Source: Pseudomonas piscis
GTDB lineage: Bacteria > Pseudomonadota > Gammaproteobacteria > Pseudomonadales > Pseudomonadaceae
Assembly (NCBI RefSeq): GCF_009380155.1
Contig: NZ_WHUV01000002.1
Coordinates: 1 to 64,000 of the forward strand
Direction of reading: 5' to 3'
Length of the DNA: 64,000 nt
A model generated the notes under the pieces. The model was not told the DNA's origin. It ran no database searches and saw nothing but the letters and a program-made list of their open reading frames with translations. Position numbers and translations under genes: made by a program. Of this stretch, positions 19,022 through 28,114 are shown in pieces (the first letter of the stretch is position 1; each line of letters opens with the position of its first letter).

Positions 19022-20293
19022 ATGCACAAGACCTTGAAAACCTGGCTGGCCCTGACTATCGGCCTGCTTGGCGCCGACCCCTGCCACGCCACCGGCTTCG
19101 TCGATGACAGCCATGCCGAGCTTGCGCTACGCAACTACTACTTCGATCGCAATTACCTGGGCCAGACACCACAGGCGGCAGCTCGTGAATGGGCCCAGGG
19201 TTTCATCCTCAACATCAACTCGGGGTTCAGCGACGGGCCGGTGGGTTTTGGCCTGGACGCCAAGGGCATGCTCGGCGTGAAGCTCGACTCGTCGCCCGAC
19301 CGCGCTGGTACCGGCCTGTTGCCCTTCGACCGAGTCACCCATGAACCGGCCGATAGCTATAGTGAGCTGGGCCTGACGGGCAAGATGCGCATCTCGCGGA
19401 CCGAGCTGCAAGGTGGGTCGATCAGCACCTTCCTGCCGATTGCCTTCGCCAGCCCGACCCGGTTGTTGCCGCAAACCTTCCGTGGCGCCTACCTACGCTC
19501 CAGTGATATCGAGCGCCTGACCCTGCATGCCGGCTGGCTCGATCGCATCAACCTGCGCGACTCCACCGATTACCAAAAGATGAGCGTCGCCGCGCCCAAT
19601 GGGCGTTTCAACGGCGCGGCGACCTCCGACCGCTTCCTCTTTCTTGGGGGGGACTACGCCTGGTCCGAGGCGTTGACGCTGCGTTACTACCATGCCGAGC
19701 TGGATCAACTGTACCGCAAGGATTTCCTCGGCTTCGTCGATGAGCGCAGGCTGGGTTCCGGTCGCCTGAAGAGTGATTTTCGGCTGTTCGTCACGGGCGA
19801 AGACGGCACGGCCAAGGCGGGGCAGGTCGACAACCGCAATACGGCGCTGATGCTCACCTATGCCTGGGCCAGCCACAGTCTTGGCGTCGGCTACATGCGC
19901 CTGGATGGCGATACCGCGATGCCCTATCTGTACGGGACTGAGCCACTGGTCATCACCGAAGGCACATTGAGCTCGGAGTTCCTCAATCCTGGGGAACGCA
20001 GCTGGCAGGTCAAGTTCGACCAGGATTTCGCCCCGTTCGGTGTGCCAGGGCTCAAGGGCATGCTGCGTTATGTCCGTGGGGACAATATCGAATTGGCGCG
20101 TTTTGGCGGCGGCGGGCTGAGCGAAAGCGAGAAGGACGTGGAGGTGTCGTACGTGGTGCAACAGGGGACGTTCAAGAATGTGGCGCTACGCCTGCGCCAT
20201 GCCTGGTATCGCAACGACTTCCTGGCCGGCGCCTCCCAGCGGGACGACAACGAATTGCGGATCAACCTGGATTACACGATCAAGCTCTGGTAA
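19022..20293 (+). CDS. OprD-family outer-membrane porin
   Basis: A 423-aa substrate-specific porin of the OprD/OpdK group (aromatic and carboxylic acids). The signal peptide is about residues 1-23 (ends DPCHA), then TGFVDDSHAELALRNYYF, the classical OprD start in which a long periplasmic stretch and RNYYF lead into 18 strands. The C-terminus ends NLDYTIKLW, with an aromatic last residue for barrel insertion. It lies 78 bp after the transporter gene and probably completes the operon. It is convergent with the IclR gene; a GC-rich hairpin separates them. Confidence 0.92.
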   Translation: MHKTLKTWLALTIGLLGADPCHATGFVDDSHAELALRNYYFDRNYLGQTPQAAAREWAQGFILNINSGFSDGPVGFGLDAKGMLGVKLDSSPDRAGTGLLPFDRVTHEPADSYSELGLTGKMRISRTELQGGSISTFLPIAFASPTRLLPQTFRGAYLRSSDIERLTLHAGWLDRINLRDSTDYQKMSVAAPNGRFNGAATSDRFLFLGGDYAWSEALTLRYYHAELDQLYRKDFLGFVDERRLGSGRLKSDFRLFVTGEDGTAKAGQVDNRNTALMLTYAWASHSLGVGYMRLDGDTAMPYLYGTEPLVITEGTLSSEFLNPGERSWQVKFDQDFAPFGVPGLKGMLRYVRGDNIELARFGGGGLSESEKDVEVSYVVQQGTFKNVALRLRHAWYRNDFLAGASQRDDNELRINLDYTIKLW

Positions 20294-20310
20294 CTCGACC
20301 GGCCGGTATC

Positions 20311-20342
20311 GGGCAAGGCCCCCGGCTCAAGGGGCCATGCCC
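20311..20342. terminator. GC-rich hairpin between convergent porin and iclR genes
   Basis: GGGCAAGGCCCC (20311-20322) pairs with GGGGCCATGCCC (20331-20342), 12 bp with one mismatch and an 8-nt loop. There is no T-run, so it is a terminator-like hairpin rather than a textbook terminator. It sits 18 bp past the porin stop. Confidence 0.45.
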
Positions 20343-20410
20343 AGGGAGCCAGGCGTGGGCGCGCTGCAGCGGGCATGTCGTGCAGCGGCGGGCAGGGCGC
20401 GGGCCCAAGG

Positions 20411-21205
20411 CTACTGGGGCTCCTCCAGTTTTTCCTGGATCAGCCTGGCGGTTTTCTGCAAGGCGCCCAGATGACGCCGTGCAGCCTGTTCGATGGTCAT
20501 CGCTTTGGCCACGTACACCAGGTTCAGGCAGCCCAGCAAACGTTGTCCGGCGAGTATCGGCACGGCGATCGAAGCGATTTTTTCCTCGCGGTTCCAAGCC
20601 ATGAAGTTCTCTCCGTATCCCTGGTGCCTGACCCTGCGCAGCACGTTCTCAAGTTGTGGGATATTGCGTGCCAGCTGGAACTCCTTGCCTTCACGTTCCG
20701 CCAGCAGGGTGAGTATCTGTTCACGTTCGGCATCCCCGCAGAACGCGAGGTAGGTCAAGCCTGTAGCGGTTTGCAAGAGCGGCAAGCGGCGACCGATCAT
20801 CGAGCGGTGAAACGACAGGCGGCTGAAGCGATGGGTTGTCTCGCGCACCACCATTGCGTCCACATCCAGCGTGCAGATGTCGGTCGGCCATACCACCTCC
20901 TGCAGCAGCTCGGCCAGCAATGGCGCCGCGATGGCGCTGATCCACTGTTCATCGCGAAAGCCTTCGCTCAGTTCACGCACCTTGAGGGCCAGGCGGAAGC
21001 TGTCATCGGACTCGCTGCGGCGCACATAACCTTCGTCTTGCAGGGTCTCCAGCAGCCGCCGCACGGTGGTGCGGTGCAGGCCGGTGAGTTCGGCCAGCCG
21101 GGTCGGGCTGGCGCCGCCGTCGAGGCGGTTCAGGGCATTGAGCAAGGCCAGGCCACGGCTCAAGCCACGCACGGTCTTGTAGTCGGAACCTCGACCAGTA
21201 TTCAC
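20411..21205 (-). CDS. mhpR: IclR-family regulator (MhpR-like)
   Basis: A 264-aa regulator. The N-terminal winged helix-turn-helix spans about residues 10-75 (ALNRLDGGASPTRLAELTGL, then HRTTVRRLLETLQDEGYV) and is followed by the IclR effector domain (about 85-255). The GTG at 21205 has AAGGA 7 nt upstream. In E. coli MhpR activates the mhp genes in response to hydroxyphenylpropionate. Here the gene lies just beyond the operon, and a GTGCA-N5-TGCAC palindrome sits both beside its own start (21230) and at the operon promoter (11134), consistent with this protein controlling both sites. Binding is inferred. Confidence 0.88.
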   Translation of the reverse strand: MNTGRGSDYKTVRGLSRGLALLNALNRLDGGASPTRLAELTGLHRTTVRRLLETLQDEGYVRRSESDDSFRLALKVRELSEGFRDEQWISAIAAPLLAELLQEVVWPTDICTLDVDAMVVRETTHRFSRLSFHRSMIGRRLPLLQTATGLTYLAFCGDAEREQILTLLAEREGKEFQLARNIPQLENVLRRVRHQGYGENFMAWNREEKIASIAVPILAGQRLLGCLNLVYVAKAMTIEQAARRHLGALQKTARLIQEKLEEPQ

Positions 21206-21229
21206 GAAAAATCCTTATAAAATAATGAT

Positions 21230-21244
21230 GTGCATCTGGTGCAC
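21230..21244. promoter_or_regulatory. Second IclR-type operator palindrome
   Basis: GTGCATCTGGTGCAC, differing by one central base from the site at 11134-11148 and set at the same distance from an identical -35/-10 pair. It lies between the divergent iclR and amidohydrolase genes, so it could control both, including autoregulation. Confidence 0.65.
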
Positions 21245-21261
21245 AACAAGGCGGTTTTTCA

Positions 21262-21291
21262 TTGTAGGGCAATCGAGGCCATTCCTATACT
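21262..21291 (+). promoter_or_regulatory. Promoter of the Tat-exported amidohydrolase gene
   Basis: -35 TTGTAG (21262-21267), an 18-bp spacer and -10 TATACT (21286-21291). It is part of a block of roughly 130 bp that is clearly homologous to 11114-11240. Confidence 0.6.
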
Positions 21292-21331
21292 CGCCGCAAC
21301 AGCTACCGGTGCCCCGCCAGGGGATTACAGC

Positions 21332-21382
21332 ATGTGCTGTGCCTGGTGCTTCCATCCCTTGCCTGCGTCCTTGCTCTGCTAA
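21332..21382 (+). CDS. Putative 16-aa leader ORF upstream of the amidohydrolase
   Basis: An ATG at 21332 follows AGGGGA with the same spacing as the leader ORF at 11236, and the frame ends TAA at 21382. The 16-aa peptide is Cys-rich at its start (MCCAWC). The DNA aligns with the other leader, but the peptide is not conserved, so either translation itself matters or the start site is only a relic of duplication. Confidence 0.3.
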   Translation: MCCAWCFHPLPASLLC

Positions 21383-21456
21383 GGCCTGGCAACGCTCCTC
21401 CAGCTCCCCGTAGCAGGCCGCACGCTGGTTCACCCTTCAGACAAAAGGCATTCACC

Positions 21457-22503
21457 ATGAATCGAAGACAAGTCCTCCAAAGCATGGCTACCACCGCTAC
21501 CGTCGCAGCGGTTTCTGGTTTGCCGGCAACCCGCGCCCGTGCCTCTCAAACCGCCGGGCCCACCGATGGCGCCGTTGCCAAGGACGCTCGGCGCATCGAT
21601 ACCCATCAGCATGTCGTTCCAGCGTTCTACGGCAAGTGGCTCGAATCCCGAGGTATCACCGCAGGGGGCTTGCCTATTCCAAGCTGGAGCGTCGAGGGCG
21701 CGCTGGACCTGATGGACAGCAATGGCATCGCTACCGGGATACTCTCGGTGTCCACTCCGGGCGTGCATCTTGGGAACGATGCAGAGGCGCGGGTGAAGGC
21801 CAGGGAGGTCAACGAGTTTTGTGCCGAGCTCGTCGACAAGCATCCCGGGCGCTTTGGTTTCTTCGCCACCTTGACGCTGCCGGATGTCGAGGGCGCTATC
21901 GAACAAGCCGAGTATGCCTTGGGCACATTGAAAGCCGACGGCGTCGTCCTGCTGGCAAACGTGCGCGGGACTTACCTTGGCGCGCCAGAGTGGGACCCGC
22001 TCATGGAGGCATTGAACCGTCACCGGGCCACGGTGTTCGTGCATCCCTCGGAGCTGCCTGCCGAACCGGTGGATGGCATTCCACCCTATGCCGCGGACTT
22101 CCTCCTGGATACCACTCGGGCGGCCCTGAACCTGGCCAAGCGCGGTTGCCTGGAGCGCTACCCCGAACTGAAGATCATCCTGTCCCATGGGGGCGGATTC
22201 CTTCCTTATGCCGCTGAGCGCATGGCTCGTGTCTGCTCCGACGATGGCAGCACCGAACGAGGAATCCAGCGTTTGCGCAAGTTCTACTTCGATACCGCGC
22301 TGTCCAGTAGCCCCTATGCGCTCCCGGCGCTGCTGGCGTTCGCCAAGCCTGAGAACATCACTTTCGGCAGCGACTGGCCCTATGCCAATAAAGAGCGTTC
22401 CAGCCACTTCACCAGCTTGCTGGATACTTTCGGCTTCACCGCTGCCCAGCGCTTGGCGGTCAATCGCCAAAACGCCTTGCGCCTGTTCCCCCGCCTGGCC
22501 TGA
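21457..22503 (+). CDS. Tat-exported amidohydrolase-2 (ACMSD-like) family protein
   Basis: A 348-aa TIM-barrel metal hydrolase or decarboxylase of the Amidohydro_2 family (ACMSD, gamma-resorcylate decarboxylase, LigW). The metal-binding N-terminal HxH is in DTHQHVVP, further ligands or catalytic residues in ILSHGGGFLPY and the late Asp in FGSDWPY. The N-terminus MNRRQVLQSMATTATVAAVSG is a twin-arginine signal, unusual because the family is mostly cytoplasmic. It would place the enzyme in the periplasm. Transcribed from a copy of the mhp operon control region. Possible role: decarboxylating or hydrolysing a precursor before uptake (inference). Confidence 0.8.
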   Translation: MNRRQVLQSMATTATVAAVSGLPATRARASQTAGPTDGAVAKDARRIDTHQHVVPAFYGKWLESRGITAGGLPIPSWSVEGALDLMDSNGIATGILSVSTPGVHLGNDAEARVKAREVNEFCAELVDKHPGRFGFFATLTLPDVEGAIEQAEYALGTLKADGVVLLANVRGTYLGAPEWDPLMEALNRHRATVFVHPSELPAEPVDGIPPYAADFLLDTTRAALNLAKRGCLERYPELKIILSHGGGFLPYAAERMARVCSDDGSTERGIQRLRKFYFDTALSSSPYALPALLAFAKPENITFGSDWPYANKERSSHFTSLLDTFGFTAAQRLAVNRQNALRLFPRLA

Positions 22504-22524
22504 CCCTTGGCTGTGCGGCCAGGG

Positions 22525-22565
22525 GCGCCCGATACCCGAGTGCTTGGGCACCGGGTATCGGGCGC
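22525..22565. terminator. Bidirectional terminator hairpin
   Basis: A perfect 14-bp stem, GCGCCCGATACCCG (22525-22538) with CGGGTATCGGGCGC (22552-22565), and a 13-nt loop. It separates the convergent amidohydrolase and second aldolase genes, 21 bp and 4 bp from their stops. Confidence 0.8.
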
Positions 22566-22569
22566 TGTC

Positions 22570-23604
22570 TCAGGTGGGCAGCACTTCGAGCTTGAGCAGA
22601 TCCAGGGCGACGTCGACGATCATGTCTTCCTGGCCTCCGACCATGCGCCGCTTGCCCAGCTCCACCAGGATGTCGAGGGTCTTGAGGCCGTATTTGCCAG
22701 CGGCCACTTCCGCATGGCGCAGGAAGCTTGAATACACGCCGGCATAACCGAGGCCGAGGGTTTCGCGGTCGACCCGCACCGGGCGATCCTGCAGGGGGCG
22801 GACGATGTCGTCGGCCGCGTCCATCAGGGTGTAGAGATCGGTGCCGTGATTCCAGCCCGCGCGCTCGGCTGCGGCGATGAAGACTTCCAGCGGCGCGTTG
22901 CCGGCGCCCGCGCCCATGCCGGCGAGGCTGGCGTCGATGCGATCGCAGCCTTCTTCCACTGCGACCATGGAGTTGGCCACCCCGAGGCTGAGGTTGTGAT
23001 GGGCATGCATGCCGGTCTGGGTTTGTGGGTCCAGGACCGACTTGAATGCTCGCATGCGCTCGCGGATATCGTGCATGTTCATCGCGCCGCCGGAGTCGGC
23101 CATGTAGATGCACTGCGCGCCGTAGCTCTCCATCAGCTTGGCCTGTTGCGCCAACCCTTCGGGCGTCTGCATGTGGCTCATCATCAGAAAGCCCACGGCC
23201 TCCATGCCCAGCTCCCGGGCATATTCGATGTGCTGCCTGGACACGTCCGCCTCGGTGCAGTGGGTGGCCACGCGAACGATCCGCGCGCCAGCCTCATAGG
23301 CGTTCTTCAAGTCGTGGACGGTGCCGATGCCGGGCAGCAACAGCGTGGCGATCTTGGCGTGGCGGAGCTCGCCGGCCACGGCCTCGATGTATTCGAGATC
23401 GCCGTGGCGGCCGAAGCCATAGTTGAAGGACGAGCCCTGCAGGCCATCGCCATGGGCCACTTCGATGGAGTCCACCCGGGCCCGGTCCAGGGCCCGGGCA
23501 ATGGCCCGCACCGAGTCCAGGGAATACTGGTGGCGTATCGCATGGCTGCCGTCGCGCAGGGTGACGTCGGAGATGTAGAGCTTCTTGCCTGGATCGAAAG
23601 TCAT
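22570..23604 (-). CDS. mhpE: 4-hydroxy-2-oxovalerate aldolase, second copy
   Basis: A 344-aa paralogue of the aldolase at 16672-17682, with the same [14 protein letters not shown] motif and metal-binding HAHHNLSLG. It yields pyruvate and acetaldehyde. Much of the protein is the same as the first copy, and one stretch of over 50 bp around [19 protein letters not shown] is identical in DNA. GAGGAG precedes the ATG. It is the last gene of the second meta-cleavage operon (28984 to 22570), 11 bp after the dehydrogenase gene. Confidence 0.94.
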   Translation of the reverse strand: MTFDPGKKLYISDVTLRDGSHAIRHQYSLDSVRAIARALDRARVDSIEVAHGDGLQGSSFNYGFGRHGDLEYIEAVAGELRHAKIATLLLPGIGTVHDLKNAYEAGARIVRVATHCTEADVSRQHIEYARELGMEAVGFLMMSHMQTPEGLAQQAKLMESYGAQCIYMADSGGAMNMHDIRERMRAFKSVLDPQTQTGMHAHHNLSLGVANSMVAVEEGCDRIDASLAGMGAGAGNAPLEVFIAAAERAGWNHGTDLYTLMDAADDIVRPLQDRPVRVDRETLGLGYAGVYSSFLRHAEVAAGKYGLKTLDILVELGKRRMVGGQEDMIVDVALDLLKLEVLPT

Positions 23605-23615
23605 GTGCTCGCTCC

Positions 23616-24557
23616 TCAGCCGTTGAGCATCGATTGGGCCATGCGCTCGGCCGTGGCCAGCGCGGCGGAGGTCATGATGTCGAGGTTGCCGGCGTAGGCC
23701 GGCAGGTAGTGGGCAGCGCCTTCGACCTCGAGGAACACCGAGGTCTTGAGTCCGCTGAACTGGCCATGGCCGGGGATATTCAGCGGGGCGGATGGCGCGA
23801 TGAGGTCGAACTGCACCCTCTGCTTGAGCCGGTAGCCGGGCACGTAGGCCCGCACGGCGGCGGCCATCTGCTCGATGCTGGCTTCGACTCGGGTTCGGTC
23901 GGCTTCCTCGGACAGCACGAACACCGTATCGCGCATCACCATCGGCGGCTCGGCGGGGTTCATGATGATGATCGCCTTGCCCTTGGCTGCGCCGCCGATC
24001 ACCTCGATGGCCTTGCTGGTGGTCTCGGTGAACTCGTCGATATTGGCGCGGGTACCGGGGCCTGCGGACTTGCTGGCGATGGAAGCGATGATCTCGGCGT
24101 AATGCACCTTGGCGACCCGCGACACCGCTGCGACCATCGGGATGGTGGCCTGGCCGCCGCAGGTGACCATGTTGACGTTGGTCGCCTGCAAGTGCTGCTC
24201 CAGGTTGACCACCGGCACGCAGTACGGGCCGATGGCCGCTGGCGTCAGGTCGATCAGGCGGATGCCTGGCTTCAGTCCACGCAGGAAGCCGGCATTGCGC
24301 ACATGGGTGCTGGCGCTGGTGGCATCGAAGACGAAATCGATCTCGTTGAACACCGGCAGGCGGCTCAGCCCCTCGATGCCCCCATGGGTCGTGGCGACTC
24401 CCAGCCGCTGGGCTCGGGCCAGGCCGTCGGAGGCCGGGTCGATGCCGACCATGGCGGCCATTTCCAGGTGTTGTGCGTTTCGCATCAGCTTGATCATCAG
24501 GTCGGTGCCGATATTGCCGGAACCGACGATGGCGACTTTGAGTTTCTTGGTAGTCAT
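23616..24557 (-). CDS. mhpF: Acetaldehyde dehydrogenase, acylating, second copy
   Basis: A 313-aa partner of the second aldolase, making acetyl-CoA from acetaldehyde. [10 protein letters not shown] is the NAD site and the catalytic Cys lies in [10 protein letters not shown] (Cys133). Residues 102-205 are identical to residues 101-204 of the first copy, while the flanks differ at many positions (for example [16 protein letters not shown] here against [13 protein letters not shown]). GGAG precedes the ATG. Lies between the hydratase and aldolase genes of the second operon. Confidence 0.94.
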   Translation of the reverse strand: MTTKKLKVAIVGSGNIGTDLMIKLMRNAQHLEMAAMVGIDPASDGLARAQRLGVATTHGGIEGLSRLPVFNEIDFVFDATSASTHVRNAGFLRGLKPGIRLIDLTPAAIGPYCVPVVNLEQHLQATNVNMVTCGGQATIPMVAAVSRVAKVHYAEIIASIASKSAGPGTRANIDEFTETTSKAIEVIGGAAKGKAIIIMNPAEPPMVMRDTVFVLSEEADRTRVEASIEQMAAAVRAYVPGYRLKQRVQFDLIAPSAPLNIPGHGQFSGLKTSVFLEVEGAAHYLPAYAGNLDIMTSAALATAERMAQSMLNG

Positions 24558-24579
24558 TCTGATTCTCCAGGCGTGCGGC

Positions 24580-25371
24580 TCAGTAGAAATGGCAGCTGAC
24601 TTCGCCCAGGCGAGTCAGGCGCAGATGCAGGTGATCGCCCGGGACGACTGGGGTCATGGGGCCTAGCGCGCCCGAGAGCAGCACATCGCCGGCCAGCAAT
24701 GGACGGCCGGACTCGGCCATGGTGCGAGCCAGCCACAGGCAGGCATCCAGCGGGTTGCCCAGGCAGGCGGCGCCGATGCCGATGGCGGCCTGGCTGCGAT
24801 TCTTCTCCAGCAACATGCCTTCCAGGCGCAGGTCCAGCGCCGACAGCCGGGTGGCTTGCTTGCCCAGTACGTAGAGGGCGGATGAAGCGTTGTCCGCCAC
24901 GGTGTCGGCCAAGGTGATCCGCCAGTCGACGATGGCGGAATCGACGATCTCGATGGCCGGCAGCAGGTATTCCACCGCATGCATCAGCTCGGCCAGCGTG
25001 GTGTCGGCATGGGGCAGGTCGCGCCCGAGGACGAAGGCGATTTCCCCTTCGGCCTTGGGCTGGATCAGACGACTGCAATCGATGCCCGCGCCGTCGCTGA
25101 TCTCCATGTCGGCGAACAGCATGCCGAAGTCCGGTTGGTTCACGCCCAACTGTTGCTGTACCGCCGCGGAGGTCAGGCCGATCTTGCGCCCGACCAGTCG
25201 CCGGCCCTGGTCCAGGGCGCGCCGGGTGTTGATTTCCTGGACCGCGTAGGCATCGGCCAGGGTGGTGATGCCGAAGGTCGCCGAGATCTGCGGGCAGGGC
25301 TCGCGCCGTTGTCGGGCCTGGTTCAATGCTGCAGCCGCCTGGTCGAGGTCGTTCAAGGCGTCGTGGTTCAT
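24580..25371 (-). CDS. 2-keto-4-pentenoate hydratase, second cluster
   Basis: A 263-aa hydratase of the MhpD/DmpE family that converts 2-hydroxypentadienoate to 4-hydroxy-2-oxovalerate. Signatures are [40 protein letters not shown] and [16 protein letters not shown]. It is clearly more diverged from the first hydratase than the aldolase and dehydrogenase copies are from each other. GAGGAAAAGCGC precedes the ATG, which overlaps the monooxygenase stop by 4 nt, implying translational coupling. Confidence 0.92.
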   Translation of the reverse strand: MNHDALNDLDQAAAALNQARQRREPCPQISATFGITTLADAYAVQEINTRRALDQGRRLVGRKIGLTSAAVQQQLGVNQPDFGMLFADMEISDGAGIDCSRLIQPKAEGEIAFVLGRDLPHADTTLAELMHAVEYLLPAIEIVDSAIVDWRITLADTVADNASSALYVLGKQATRLSALDLRLEGMLLEKNRSQAAIGIGAACLGNPLDACLWLARTMAESGRPLLAGDVLLSGALGPMTPVVPGDHLHLRLTRLGEVSCHFY

Positions 25372-27107
25372 GCGCTTTTCCTCAGGGGGGCGACAAGAGG
25401 CTGTTCGTTGGCCAGGTTCGGCTGCCAGCCCAGCTGGTGCCGGAGTTCGGCCAGGACGCTGTCCAGTTGCGCGGCGGGTACCAGGGCGAAGACGAACTTG
25501 TCCGGGCGTATCACGGCCACCAGGTCGCGACCGCGTCCTGCACGCTTGAACCAGCGCACCAGCGCCTCATCGGGTTCCTCGACCTCGACCAGGCCGGCCG
25601 GACTGAAACGCTGCACGGCCATGCCCTGGGGGCGCCCACCGAAGGGGTAGAGCGTGACGTAGCGGGTATCCAGCGCCGCCAGCAGTTGCTCGGACTCGGC
25701 CGATAGCGCCACGCGCGGATTGTTCTCCAGGCCCAGCAGGGAGAAGCCTTCGCCCAGCACTTCGTCGAGATGTACGCGCTTGCCCTTGAAGGTGCGGACC
25801 TGCGGCTGGGGCATCAGCTTCCCGGCGACCCCGCGCCAACCATCCCTGGGCAACCCCAGGTAGGAGCCGGGCTTGTAGGTCGGGGTGGGCTTGAAGCCAC
25901 CCTCGCGCAGCCACTTGCCCAGTACCGGCGTGACATTCAGGGCCCGGACCGCAAAGTTGCGCAGCGCCGTCTTGAATGGGTTGGACATGGACACGAAGTC
26001 CTTCATCCGCACCGAGATGTCGATCATCGCCTTGGCATGGTGGTAGCGCTCGGTGCCATAGGTGTCGAGCAGCTTGTCCGCAGCCTTGCCACGCAGTACC
26101 GCCTCTAGCTTCCACGCCAGGTTGTAGGCGTCGCGCACTCCGGAACTCATGCCTTGGCCCATGAACTGTGGAGTCATGTGCGCGGCATCGCCTGCCAGCA
26201 GTACGCGACCCTTGCGCCACTCGCGCGCGACCAGGGCGTTGAAGGTGTAGACCAGCTTGCGCTTGACCTCGAACTGGTCCGGGTTCACGTACCGGCTCAG
26301 CAGCTTGCGCACGGTGGCCGGGTCCTCCATGTACTCCTTGGTCTGGCCGGGCATCAGCATGAATTCGAAGCGATGGAAGCGCCCGGGCTGCGGGCAGCTG
26401 ACGACCGGGGAGTCCGGGTCGCAGATGAAGTTGAAGTACGGGATGTGGCGCAGCGCATCTTCCCCTTCCTTCATTTCCAGATCGACCACCAGCCAGGGTT
26501 CGGGGAAGTTCTTGCCGTCCATGCCGATGCCCAGTTGCTCACGCACGGTGCTGCGCCCACCGTCCGCGCCCACCAGGTAGCGCGCCTTGAGGGTGATCGG
26601 CGCCAGGTCGATATCCAGGTCGACGCGGCTGCCGTCACCATCGCCGAAGCGGCAGTTCTGCGTGGCCTGGTGGGTGAGGGTGACCAGCGCGCCGTCCTGC
26701 TTGAAGTCCACCAGTTCGCGACCGCGTTCGACCCTTACCGTCGGATGATTGGCCAGCAGGTCGCTGAGCTTGGTTTCCAGCCAGGGCTGGTAGAGGAAGT
26801 TGATCACCGGCCAGCCGAAGCTGCGCTTGAGCTGCCAGTAGCGGCCGATCACTCGTCCATCGGGGAAGGTCCACTGGGCCGGGGTGTCGATCTGCATATC
26901 GCTGGCCAGGTCCTTGGCTACCCCCGCGGCTTGCATTACCCGCATGCATTCATCATCGGTGTAGACCGCGCGCGCATTGCCGTAGAACACCGGCTCACGC
27001 TCCAGCACCAGCACCGAGAGGCCGCGCTTGCCGAGCAAGTGGGCGAGGGTGGCTCCGGTCGGACCGAGGCCGGCGATGACGACGTCGAAGATTTCAGTAG
27101 TGTTCAT
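25368..27107 (-). CDS. FAD-dependent aromatic hydroxylase (MhpA/phenol hydroxylase type), second cluster
   Basis: A 579-aa flavoprotein monooxygenase. The Rossmann motif is GLGPTGATLAHLLGKRG near residue 12, the DG motif VGADGGRSTVREQ, and the GD motif [17 protein letters not shown]. It adds a hydroxyl to a phenolic acid to give the catechol used by the next enzyme. AGGAGCAGCC precedes the ATG at 27107; a longer frame to 27260 runs into the dioxygenase gene and is rejected. The ATG overlaps the dioxygenase stop. The sequence differs markedly from the first-cluster MhpA, so a different substrate is likely, but which one is not readable. Confidence 0.9.
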   Translation of the reverse strand: MNTTEIFDVVIAGLGPTGATLAHLLGKRGLSVLVLEREPVFYGNARAVYTDDECMRVMQAAGVAKDLASDMQIDTPAQWTFPDGRVIGRYWQLKRSFGWPVINFLYQPWLETKLSDLLANHPTVRVERGRELVDFKQDGALVTLTHQATQNCRFGDGDGSRVDLDIDLAPITLKARYLVGADGGRSTVREQLGIGMDGKNFPEPWLVVDLEMKEGEDALRHIPYFNFICDPDSPVVSCPQPGRFHRFEFMLMPGQTKEYMEDPATVRKLLSRYVNPDQFEVKRKLVYTFNALVAREWRKGRVLLAGDAAHMTPQFMGQGMSSGVRDAYNLAWKLEAVLRGKAADKLLDTYGTERYHHAKAMIDISVRMKDFVSMSNPFKTALRNFAVRALNVTPVLGKWLREGGFKPTPTYKPGSYLGLPRDGWRGVAGKLMPQPQVRTFKGKRVHLDEVLGEGFSLLGLENNPRVALSAESEQLLAALDTRYVTLYPFGGRPQGMAVQRFSPAGLVEVEEPDEALVRWFKRAGRGRDLVAVIRPDKFVFALVPAAQLDSVLAELRHQLGWQPNLANEQPLVAPLRKSA

Positions 27108-28099
27108 GGCTGCTCCTGCAGCGGGGAATACTCGGCGTGGCGCAGCGAACGCAGGCCTTGGCCGAAGTTGCCCAGGTTGGTCTTGAGCTTGTTCCAGGTG
27201 CCTGGCTTCTGTGGCTTGTGGCCCCAGAGGCTGATGCCCTTGTAGGTGGTGACCTGCCAATCGGCCTCGTCGACTTCCAGGGCGTTCCAGCCCAGCTCCA
27301 GCTCGAAACCCGAAGGCGTGAGGACGTAGAACGACTGCTCGCGGTCGTTGGGGTGTTCGCCGATTTCATGGGCCATCTCGAAGCCCAGCTTGCGGCAACG
27401 CAGGAAGGCGTCGGTCAGGGCGGCGACCGAGGTGGTCAGAAGGTTCATGTGCTGGGCCTTGGTGCGGATCGGGTCGAGCGCCAGGCCCCGTACCTGGGCG
27501 ATGGCGATCGAGTGATGGCGCGGGTTGACGCGAAAGAACTCGATGTCCAGCGTTACGCCAGCCAGATGCTCGACGACGCTGTCGCTCTGGCGGGCATCGA
27601 ATATTTCCTGCCAGAAGCGGCGCATGTCCTTGCCGCGACGACTGGTGATCGCCAGGTGGCCCATGCCGGATTCACCGGTAATGAAACCCTCGCTGAGCAT
27701 GCTCAGGGGTTCTTGTGTGGTCAGTGGCTCGACGAACAGCTCGATGGCCATGCGCTTGGGGCCAAGCACTCGCCAGAAGCGCGCCACACCGCGTTCTGCC
27801 GCCTGGGCCGCAGTGCTTTCGTGGATGGCGATACCGCGGGCCCTCAGGCGCTGCAGCACGATGTGCAGGGTGTCCTGGTCGTGCAACTGCCAGCCAATGG
27901 CGGCGAAGTCTTCCGCGGGGCCGTGCTTGACGATGATGCGGCGCTGGTGCTGGTCCATGCGAAACGCCAGGAGCTGGCTGTCCGCATGGGCAAGGTGCAG
28001 GCCGATGCCGCCTTGCAGCAGCGCCTGCCAGCGATCCAGCCGGCTCGACTCGATGACCGCATAACCCATGCTGCTGGCGCCGAAGATGTCCTGTTTCAT
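27104..28099 (-). CDS. VOC-type (type I) extradiol dioxygenase
   Basis: A 331-aa two-domain vicinal-oxygen-chelate dioxygenase of the BphC/HsaC type. Fe(II) ligands by alignment memory are His148 (MGHLAI), His217 (KAQHMNL) and Glu268 (PSGFELELG). The second-sphere His pair occurs in NPRHHSIAI. It cleaves the catechol made by the flavoprotein, with which it overlaps by 4 nt. This fold is unrelated to the LigB-type enzyme of the first operon, so the two pathways use different chemistry modules for the same step. AAGGAATACCT precedes the ATG. Confidence 0.92.
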   Translation of the reverse strand: MKQDIFGASSMGYAVIESSRLDRWQALLQGGIGLHLAHADSQLLAFRMDQHQRRIIVKHGPAEDFAAIGWQLHDQDTLHIVLQRLRARGIAIHESTAAQAAERGVARFWRVLGPKRMAIELFVEPLTTQEPLSMLSEGFITGESGMGHLAITSRRGKDMRRFWQEIFDARQSDSVVEHLAGVTLDIEFFRVNPRHHSIAIAQVRGLALDPIRTKAQHMNLLTTSVAALTDAFLRCRKLGFEMAHEIGEHPNDREQSFYVLTPSGFELELGWNALEVDEADWQVTTYKGISLWGHKPQKPGTWNKLKTNLGNFGQGLRSLRHAEYSPLQEQP

Positions 28100-28114
28100 A
28101 GGTATTCCTTGTCT

